Part shown: piece after piece, positions 34,444 through 39,934 of the stretch | How the letters are laid out: every line of letters begins with the position of its first letter | Numbering within the stretch: position 1 is the stretch's first letter | From: Clostridia bacterium | GTDB taxonomy: Bacteria; Bacillota; Clostridia; Oscillospirales; CAG-382 | Assembly: GCA_017620655.1 (NCBI GenBank) | Contig: JAGAUT010000041.1 | Coordinates: 1 to 39,934, forward strand | Direction of reading: 5' to 3' | DNA: 39,934 nt | The notes under the pieces: generated by a model | What the model was told of the DNA's origin: nothing | Database searches by the model: none | What the model saw: only the letters and a program-made list of their open reading frames with translations | Translations under genes and position numbers: made by a program

Positions 34444-34590
34444 ATTGTAGAATAATCAGACATAACAAAAAAGTTATATAAATAATACGGTTTGGGTAAA
34501 CGGTTTTGAGACAATAGAAAATGTGAATTTTGCGAAAGCAAAATTGTCATTCATTCCTCATTCCGCACTCCGCACTCCGCATTCAATTAC
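34417..34590. repeat. ATGCGGA-type inverted repeat between the MetH-activation gene and metH
   Basis: Left arm 34417-34446 (units GGAATGCG, AAATGCGGAATG). Right arm 34553-34588 holds the reverse-complement units (CATTCCGCACTCCGC, CACTCCGCATTC). In between, AATTTTGC/GCAAAATT with a GAAA tetraloop forms a perfect hairpin at about 34526-34545. The left arm overlaps the 3' end of the upstream CDS. Confidence 0.75.
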
Positions 34591-34613
34591 ATGCCATTAC
34601 AGGAGTAAACACA

Positions 34614-36977
34614 ATGAAAATAAAAGACTTAATAAAGCAGAACCGCCTATACCTCGACGGCGGAACGGGAACGGTGCTTCAGGCAAAAGGCTTGCCGACA
34701 GGTACACCGCCCGAAATATGGAATATAGAAAATCCCGAGGCTGTCATAGAGCTTCACAAGAGCTACTATGAGGCAGGAAGCAACATTGTTGCCACCAACA
34801 CTTTTGGTGTAAACTGCAAAAAGTACGACAATTACAAGGAGCTTTTTGCGGCGGCATTTACCTGTGCAAAAAAAGCAAGAGAAGGTATGGGCGACGACAA
34901 ATTCATAGCTCTTGATATCGGTCCTACGGGCAGGCTTTTAAAGCCTCTTGGCGACCTTGGCTTTGAAGAAGCGGTTGAAATCTTTTCAAAGAGCGTAATT
35001 GAGGGCGTAAAGAACGGTGCGGACCTCATCCTTATCGAAACCATGAACGACAGCCTTGAAACAAAGGCGGCGGTTGTTGCGGCAAAGCAAAACTCGGATC
35101 TTCCCATATTTGTTACTAACGTCTACGACGAATCCAAAAAGCTCATGACGGGTGCTTCACCCCTCAGTATGATTGCCATGCTTGAAGGACTTGGTGTTGA
35201 TGCTATCGGCATGAACTGCTCTCTCGGTCCCGACAAGATGATTCCCATAGTCGAAGAATTTGCAAAATATTCGTCCACTCCCATAATTGTAAAGCCCAAC
35301 GCAGGACTTCCCGTTGTTAAGGACGGCAAAACAACCTTTGATAAATCGGCAGAGGAATTCTCCGACATATGTGCGCTTCTTGCCAAAATGGGTGCAGGAA
35401 TCCTCGGCGGCTGCTGCGGAACAAGTCCCGAATACATAAAGAAGCTTGTTGATAAGACACGGGATTTACCCTACAGTGCACCGACAGAGAAGAATCTTAC
35501 GGTTGTTTCTTCATATACCCATGCGGTAACTGTCGGACAAAAGCTCGCTCTTATCGGCGAAAGAATAAATCCCACAGGCAAGGCAAAGCTAAAGGAAGCT
35601 CTCAGAAACGACGACATGAACTACCTGCTGTCCGAAGCCGTAAAGCAGGCTGAAAGAAAAGTAGATATACTCGATGTAAATGTCGGTCTTCCCGAAATTG
35701 ACGAAATCGCCACAATGAAAAAGGCGGTAGAGGAAATACAGGCTGTAACCGACCTTCCTTTGCAGATAGATTCTTCAAATCCCAAAGTACTTGAAGAAGC
35801 AATGAGAATTTACAACGGCAAACCTCTGATTAATTCCGTAAACGGCACAGAGGAAAGCATGAGTGCGGTACTTCCTCTCGTTCAAAAATACGGCGGAACG
35901 CTTATAGCTCTTACCCTTGATGAATCGGGCATACCCAAAACAGCAAAAGAAAGACTTGCCGTTGCAGAAAAAATCGCAGAACGTGCAAAGAGTTACGGCA
36001 TTTCAAAGAAAGATATCATCGTTGACCCGCTGGCACTCACCGTTTCCTCCGACAAGGACAGTGCAAGGGTGACTCTCGAATCAATAAAGCTTTTACGTCA
36101 CAGCGGATTCTACACAAGTCTCGGCGTATCCAACATTTCCTTCGGACTTCCGAGCCGTGAGACCATAAATTCGGCATTCTTCACCATGGCACTTGAAAAC
36201 GGTCTTAACTGTGCCATTATGAATCCCTTTTCAAAGGGTATGATGGATTCCTACTACGCTTTCTGTGCCTTGAACGGCATGGACGAATCCTTTGAAAGCT
36301 ATATCGGCTATGTACAGTCGGCAGAAAACGTGCCTGCGCAGGCGGCGGTTTCCGACACGAAGCAGGATGACCTTGAGGGCGCAATAGTAAAGGGACTTCG
36401 TGAAAATGCAAGGGATATTGCAAAGAAGCTTCTTGAAAATGAGAATCCTCTCGATATTATCAACGGCAGGATTATACCTGCTCTTAACACCGTCGGCGAC
36501 GGCTTTGAAAAGGGCAAAATCTTCTTGCCCCAGCTTCTTATGAGTGCCGAAAGTGCCTCTCTTGCCTTTGACCAAATCAAGGCGAAATTGCCGAAGGGTG
36601 AGGCCGACACATCAAAGGGCGTTGTTCTTGCAACGGTAAAGGGCGACATTCACGACATCGGCAAGAACATAGTTAAGGTACTTCTCGAAAGCTACGGATT
36701 TACGGTGTACGACCTCGGCAGAGACGTTGCACCCGAGGTAATAGTACAAGAGGCAAACAAGCGTAATTGCAATCTTGTCGGACTTTCTGCGCTTATGACA
36801 ACCACCGTTCCTGCAATGGAAGAAACCATAAAGCTGTTACACCAAAACAGACCGTCTGCAAAGGTAATGGTAGGCGGTGCGGTATTAAACAAAGAGTATG
36901 CCGACATGATTAAGGCAGACTTTTACGGCAAGGATGCTATGGAGAGCGTAAAGATTGCGCAGGAATTTTATAAATAA
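34614..36977 (+). CDS. metH: Cobalamin-dependent methionine synthase, lacking the activation domain
   Basis: A 787-residue enzyme that transfers the methyl of 5-methyl-THF through cobalamin to homocysteine. Start ATG 34614 follows AGGAG; the longer upstream frame runs through a repeat. Domains in order: homocysteine-binding (about 1-290) with zinc ligands in GMNCSLG and GGCCGTSP; pterin-binding (about 310-570) with GERINPTGK and LQIDSSNPKVLEEA; cobalamin cap and binding domains (about 590-787) with VKGDIHDIGKNIV, whose His is the lower cobalt ligand, and VGLSALMTTTVPAM. E. coli MetH (about 1227 residues) has a further activation domain; here it is a separate gene just upstream. This two-gene form is known in other anaerobes. 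Confidence 0.96.
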   Translation: MKIKDLIKQNRLYLDGGTGTVLQAKGLPTGTPPEIWNIENPEAVIELHKSYYEAGSNIVATNTFGVNCKKYDNYKELFAAAFTCAKKAREGMGDDKFIALDIGPTGRLLKPLGDLGFEEAVEIFSKSVIEGVKNGADLILIETMNDSLETKAAVVAAKQNSDLPIFVTNVYDESKKLMTGASPLSMIAMLEGLGVDAIGMNCSLGPDKMIPIVEEFAKYSSTPIIVKPNAGLPVVKDGKTTFDKSAEEFSDICALLAKMGAGILGGCCGTSPEYIKKLVDKTRDLPYSAPTEKNLTVVSSYTHAVTVGQKLALIGERINPTGKAKLKEALRNDDMNYLLSEAVKQAERKVDILDVNVGLPEIDEIATMKKAVEEIQAVTDLPLQIDSSNPKVLEEAMRIYNGKPLINSVNGTEESMSAVLPLVQKYGGTLIALTLDESGIPKTAKERLAVAEKIAERAKSYGISKKDIIVDPLALTVSSDKDSARVTLESIKLLRHSGFYTSLGVSNISFGLPSRETINSAFFTMALENGLNCAIMNPFSKGMMDSYYAFCALNGMDESFESYIGYVQSAENVPAQAAVSDTKQDDLEGAIVKGLRENARDIAKKLLENENPLDIINGRIIPALNTVGDGFEKGKIFLPQLLMSAESASLAFDQIKAKLPKGEADTSKGVVLATVKGDIHDIGKNIVKVLLESYGFTVYDLGRDVAPEVIVQEANKRNCNLVGLSALMTTTVPAMEETIKLLHQNRPSAKVMVGGAVLNKEYADMIKADFYGKDAMESVKIAQEFYK

Positions 36978-37007
36978 TGCGGAATGCGAAGTGCGGAATG
37001 CGGAATG
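36977..37007 (+). repeat. ATGCGGA direct repeats after metH
   Basis: Four near-perfect units (ATGCGGA, ATGCGA, AGTGCGGA, ATGCGGA) start on the last base of the metH stop. The same units form the arms of the inverted repeat at 34417-34590, so metH is bracketed by this repeat family. Confidence 0.7.
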
Positions 37008-37056
37008 AAAAAACAACAACTTCGTTTTTATTCTAAAAATTAAAGGAACAATGAAA

Positions 37057-37719
37057 ATGAAACACATATTATCAAAAGTAGACCACACACTTTTAGCACA
37101 GGGGGCTGTGTGGGAAGAAATAAAGGTGCTTTGCGACGATGCGGTAAAGTACGGAACGGCATCTGTTTGCGTTGCACCCTCATTTGTAAAAAGATGCGCA
37201 GAATACCTTGACGGCAAGGATGTTCTTGTATGCACGGTAATCGGTTTTCCCAATGGCTACTCAACAAAGGAGACCAAGGTTTTTGAAACAAAGAACGCAA
37301 TAGAAAACGGAGCCGACGAAATCGACATGGTTATCAACATAGGCGACGTTAAAATGGGGGACTACGATAAAGTTCTCGATGAAATAAAGGAAATAAAGTC
37401 TGCCTGCGGTGACAAAATATTAAAGGTTATCATTGAAACCTGTCTTTTAACCGACGAAGAAAAGGTGCAGATGTGTAAAGTCGTATCACAGTCTGGTGCC
37501 GACTTTATCAAGACAAGCACAGGCTTTTCGACAGGCGGTGCTACCTTCGACGACATAAAGCTGTTTGCCGAAAACGTAGATAAGCACGTAAAAATCAAGG
37601 CGGCAGGCGGTATTTCTTCAATAGAGGATGCAGAAAAGTTTATTTCTCTTGGTGCAGACAGACTCGGCACAAGCAGAATTGTGAAGATACTCAAAAATCA
37701 GGATAATGGCGGATATTGA
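37057..37719 (+). CDS. deoC: Deoxyribose-phosphate aldolase
   Basis: A 220-residue class I aldolase that splits 2-deoxyribose-5-phosphate into acetaldehyde and glyceraldehyde-3-phosphate. The start is taken as ATG 37057, 9 nt from AAAGGA; ATG 37051, two codons earlier, is only 3 nt from it. The Schiff-base lysine lies in [14 protein letters not shown], the proton-relay Asp in [12 protein letters not shown], and the second lysine in [19 protein letters not shown] is the usual N-terminus. It heads a same-strand deoC-deoD-deoB set for deoxynucleoside breakdown, although large repeat-filled gaps (234 and 322 bp) separate the genes, so they may be transcribed separately. Confidence 0.95.
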   Translation: MKHILSKVDHTLLAQGAVWEEIKVLCDDAVKYGTASVCVAPSFVKRCAEYLDGKDVLVCTVIGFPNGYSTKETKVFETKNAIENGADEIDMVINIGDVKMGDYDKVLDEIKEIKSACGDKILKVIIETCLLTDEEKVQMCKVVSQSGADFIKTSTGFSTGGATFDDIKLFAENVDKHVKIKAAGGISSIEDAEKFISLGADRLGTSRIVKILKNQDNGGY

Positions 37720-37741
37720 TTTTGGAGAAAACAATCCTCCC

Positions 37742-37850
37742 GTCAGCTTTGAAGCTGACACCCTCCTTTACACAAGGAGGGCTTACTGAAAAGGCTCCCT
37801 TGTGCAAAGGGCGCGACGCGTTAAGAAAACAACCCTGTGTGGTTGTTTTT
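37742..37850 (+). repeat. Intergenic hairpin repeat and terminator-like stem after deoC
   Basis: Three hairpins: GTCAGCTT/AAGCTGAC (37742-37759), CCCTCCTT/AAGGAGGG (37761-37781), and AAAACAACC/GGTTGTTTT (37826-37849) with a short T-run. The last could end the deoC transcript. The AAGCTGACA phrase links it to the repeat at 20849-20965. From 37851 to 37940 I see nothing beyond a possible leader for deoD. Confidence 0.5.
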
Positions 37851-37953
37851 AGCCAAAGCGGCGAGTAAGCTTGCTTATGAGCAGGGCTAAATGCTGTCGA
37901 GCAACTGCGAGACTGAGGGATTGTATTAAGTTTACTAAAAAGGAGATATGTAT

Positions 37954-38685
37954 ATGGCAACACCTCACATAGCGGCGGAAAAGGGCGATTTTGCAAAGAC
38001 AGTCCTCATGCCCGGCGACCCATTGAGAGCAAAATTCATAGCGGAAAACTTCCTTGAGAATGCCGTTCTTGTCAATAACGTGCGCGGTATTCAGGGTTAC
38101 ACAGGCGAATACCGGGGCAAAAAAGTATCGGTTATGGCAAGCGGTATGGGTATGCCGTCAATTTCCATTTACGCATACGAACTCTACAACTTCTTCGGTG
38201 TAGAAAACATAATCCGTGTCGGCACTGCAGGCGGTATGAATAAGGATGTACACCTCCGTGATATCGTTCTTGGTCAGGGTGCCTGCACCGATACAAATTT
38301 TGCTTTGCAGTACGGTCTTAACGGCAATCTTTGCCCTATTGCAGACTTTTCGCTTCTGAAAAAAGCATACGACATCGGAAACGAAATGGGACTTAGTATT
38401 CACGTCGGCAACCTCTATTCCACCGATGTTTTTTATAACGACGACAGCACAAATACAGAAAAATGGTCAAAGCTCGGCGTTCTTGCCGTAGAGATGGAAG
38501 CGGCGGCACTTTATATGACAGCACAAAGATTTGGAAAGAAGGCTCTTGCCATCTGCACCGTGTCCGACCATCTTTTAACGGGCGAAAGCACATCTGCCGA
38601 GGAAAGACAGACAACCTTTACCGATATGATGAAGCTGGCGCTTGAGGTTGCCCTTACTTCTTCTTTTTCGGAAAAGAAGAAGTAA
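37954..38685 (+). CDS. deoD: Purine-nucleoside phosphorylase, DeoD type
   Basis: A 243-residue hexameric phosphorylase that splits purine (deoxy)nucleosides into base and (deoxy)ribose-1-phosphate. Start ATG 37954 is 8 nt from AGGAG (37941-37945); ATG 37948 is only 2 nt away. Motifs are TPHIAAEKGDFAKTVLMPGD, the phosphate-binding GMGMPSISIYAYEL, IIRVGTAGG, VEMEAAALYMTA and the catalytic Asp in TVSDHLLTGE. The final residues TSSFSEKKK and the stop are encoded by the hairpin of module C, so the native domain probably ends near LEVAL. Sugar phosphate produced here feeds DeoB and then DeoC. Confidence 0.96.
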   Translation: MATPHIAAEKGDFAKTVLMPGDPLRAKFIAENFLENAVLVNNVRGIQGYTGEYRGKKVSVMASGMGMPSISIYAYELYNFFGVENIIRVGTAGGMNKDVHLRDIVLGQGACTDTNFALQYGLNGNLCPIADFSLLKKAYDIGNEMGLSIHVGNLYSTDVFYNDDSTNTEKWSKLGVLAVEMEAAALYMTAQRFGKKALAICTVSDHLLTGESTSAEERQTTFTDMMKLALEVALTSSFSEKKK

Positions 38686-38789
38686 GCAAGAAGAAAAGAA
38701 ATCAGCACCGGTGTTTTTGTGATACAAACCGTAAGATTTATTTCACGGTTTAAGCTTTTTCCGACCATCAAACACCGACGGTCGGAAAA
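38653..38789 (+). repeat. Composite 3' intergenic hairpin module, copy C
   Basis: Hairpin 1 (38653-38686) overlaps the end of deoD: arms CTTACTTCTTCTTTT and AAAAGAAGAAGTAAG around TCGG, then CAAGAAGAAAAG. A middle stem AAACCGT/ACGGTTT follows. Hairpin 2 (38757-38789) has arms TTTTCCGACCATC and GACGGTCGGAAAA, with one mismatch, around AAACACC; there is no T-tract. Confidence 0.75.
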
Positions 38790-38798
38790 TTATACAAT

Positions 38799-38969
38799 AG
38801 ATTTTGCACAGACACCAAATGGAGGGAGTTAAGCCTCCACGGCAAAAGAGGGAGGGTCAGCACAGATTCGGTTTTACAAAAGTTTGCACGAAATCGGTGT
38901 CGAGCCACTCCCTCTTTTTGAGTGGAGAATTTTTGGTACTTTTGTTTCGGGACAAAAGTACAGAGAAAC
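38799..38969 (+). repeat. Repeat R2, second copy, ending in R1
   Basis: TTTTGCAC and CCAAAT, then CCTCCACGGCAAAAGAGGG, a shorter middle than at 32575, and CCCTCTTTTTGAGTGGAGAA running into the R1 hairpin (38936-38961). The inner ends are mutually inverted, so the whole can fold on itself. It ends about 40 bp before deoB. Confidence 0.7.
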
Positions 38970-38978
38970 AATTATAGT
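38949..38978 (+). promoter_or_regulatory. Tentative deoB promoter partly inside repeat R1
   Basis: GGGACA (38949-38954), an 18-bp spacer and TATAGT (38973-38978), 29 bp before the ATG at 39008. The -35 lies in the loop and right arm of the R1 hairpin. It is a weak match and would mean the repeat carries part of the promoter. Confidence 0.35.
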
Positions 38979-39007
38979 TTACATGAAAAAGAAAGTGATA
39001 CACTTAT

Positions 39008-39934
39008 ATGAAACGCATATTTTTAATTGTCCTCGACTCGGTCGGCATAGGAGCACTGCCCGATGCACATCTCTACGGTGACGAGGGCACAAACACACTT
39101 CTTTCCTGCCACAAGACAGGGCTTCTTGATATACCGAATATGAAAAGAATGGGACTTTCCGAGATAGAGGGTTGTTCCTATCTCGGCACATGCAAAAATC
39201 CCCTCGGTGCTTACGGAAGATGCGCTGAAAAATCCGCAGGCAAGGACACAACTACAGGTCATTGGGAAATTGCAGGACTTCAGCTGGATAAGCCTTTTCC
39301 CACCTACCCCGATGGCTTCCCGAAAGAAATCCTTGACGAATTTGAAAAGCAGACGGGACGAAAAGTTCTCTGCAACAAACCATATTCGGGAACGGAAGTT
39401 ATAAAAGACTACGGCGAACAGCACATAAAAACAGGCGATTTAATCGTCTACACCTCCTCCGACAGCGTTTTTCAGATTGCGGCACATGAAGATATAGTTC
39501 CCGTCGAAACCTTGTACGAGTATTGCAGAATCGCAAGAAAGATTTTAGTGGGAGACCATGCTCTTGGCAGAGTAATTGCAAGGCCCTTTGTAGGTGAAGT
39601 CGGTGCGTTTACACGCACAAACAACCGCCGTGATTTTTCGGTAGAGCCTACGGGAACAACGGTTTTGGATTTACTTAAAATCGGCGGATTTGATGTCATT
39701 TCAGTCGGAAAGATAAACGACATTTTTGCCTCGGTCGGTGTGACGAAAGACACCGATTCCCACGGAAATACCGAGTGCATGGAAATGACACTCAAAATGC
39801 TGCAACAAGACTTCAACGGTCTTTGCTTTATAAATCTTGTGGACTTTGACTCGTCCTACGGTCACAGAAACAACGCCGTCGGCTATGCAGAGGAATTAAA
39901 CAGATTTGACAAGCATCTCGGCGAAATTTTACCA
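39008..39934 (+). CDS. deoB: Phosphopentomutase (3' end outside window)
   Basis: An open frame of 309 codons from ATG 39008 to the window end with no stop. The family is normally about 390 residues, so roughly 80 are missing. It interconverts (deoxy)ribose-1-phosphate and -5-phosphate, linking DeoD to DeoC. The metal-binding Asp is in FLIVLDSVGIGALPDA. The phosphorylated Thr is in GKDTTTGHWEIAG, and CNKPYSGTEVIKDYG, FINLVDFDSSYGHRN and VSVGKINDIFA are family segments. The start has only a weak upstream AGAAAG, yet begins exactly where the family begins. Confidence 0.96.
   Translation, partial: MKRIFLIVLDSVGIGALPDAHLYGDEGTNTLLSCHKTGLLDIPNMKRMGLSEIEGCSYLGTCKNPLGAYGRCAEKSAGKDTTTGHWEIAGLQLDKPFPTYPDGFPKEILDEFEKQTGRKVLCNKPYSGTEVIKDYGEQHIKTGDLIVYTSSDSVFQIAAHEDIVPVETLYEYCRIARKILVGDHALGRVIARPFVGEVGAFTRTNNRRDFSVEPTGTTVLDLLKIGGFDVISVGKINDIFASVGVTKDTDSHGNTECMEMTLKMLQQDFNGLCFINLVDFDSSYGHRNNAVGYAEELNRFDKHLGEILP

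Noticed and set aside
33835..36977. Frameshift or break in a single metH gene
   Set aside because: The activation-domain gene lies upstream of metH, not after it, and both have proper starts and stops. This is a gene split, not damage.
36977..37007. CRISPR-like direct repeats
   Set aside because: Units are 6-8 bp with no spacers and no cas genes; this is a microsatellite-like array.
37720..37953. tRNA or small structured RNA gene between deoC and deoD
   Set aside because: The hairpins do not form a cloverleaf, there is no T-loop GGTTCRA motif, and one hairpin family recurs at 20849, indicating an intergenic repeat.

Overview
The window is a stretch of bacterial chromosome with no rRNA, tRNA, transposase, phage or CRISPR sequence. 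It looks like an anaerobic, low-to-mid GC Clostridia genome, probably from the Oscillospiraceae/Ruminococcaceae neighbourhood. This rests on pyruvate:ferredoxin oxidoreductase, an oxygen-sensitive class III ribonucleotide reductase, formate-THF ligase, the TIGR03960/TIGR03936 radical-SAM pair, SLH and stalk-type surface proteins, AGGAG-type ribosome binding sites, and intergenic repeats of a kind typical of gut Clostridia. The taxonomic call is an inference; no marker was compared with a database.

Layout. 1-1151: 3' part of PFOR. 1405-3069: exported stalk-domain/propeller-like protein. 3111-7751: deoxyribonucleotide synthesis, with the nrdG-type activase, an nrdD carrying a C-terminal redoxin domain, and a thioredoxin reductase; a long control region with NrdR-box-like sites lies between nrdG and nrdD. 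7852-8895: SLH surface protein, convergent with rsmA (8926-9816, minus) and an orphan oligopeptide-binding lipoprotein (9893-11719, minus). 12016-12942: S1-domain RNA-binding protein. 13223-20780: rpoB-rpoC, without rplJ/rplL in front. 21010-21489: cyclophilin. 21624-27803 (minus): TIGR03960 radical SAM/B12 protein, TIGR03936 protein, mnmG, a membrane zinc-ribbon protein and an acyltransferase-like protein. 27991-29523: comM. 29953-36977: one-carbon and methionine genes (fhs, metF, a separate MetH-reactivation protein, metH), with tsaE embedded. 37057-39934: nucleoside salvage genes deoC, deoD and deoB (cut by the window end).

How they work together. PFOR can supply low-potential electrons of the kind a radical-SAM activase such as NrdG needs. 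NrdG makes the glycyl radical on NrdD. The redoxin domain fused to NrdD and the nearby thioredoxin reductase suggest a self-contained NAD(P)H-to-NrdD reducing path. fhs, metF and metH carry formate-derived carbon to methionine, with a separate protein for cobalamin reactivation. The deo genes degrade deoxynucleosides.

The most unusual content is intergenic. At least six gene ends carry composite modules: a hairpin at or over the stop codon, a variable middle, and a second hairpin whose stem differs between copies while its loop is constant (AAACACC or AAACGAC, or CATAAA-N-SCAA). Stem changes are compensated, so structure is conserved rather than sequence. Other repeats include a 270-bp element with inverted ends, a two-copy element near metF and deoB, and ATGCGGA-type repeats around metH. 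Two of these repeats supply the last codons and stop of a gene. Another notable region is a phased set of NrdR-box-like sites spanning two promoters upstream of nrdD.
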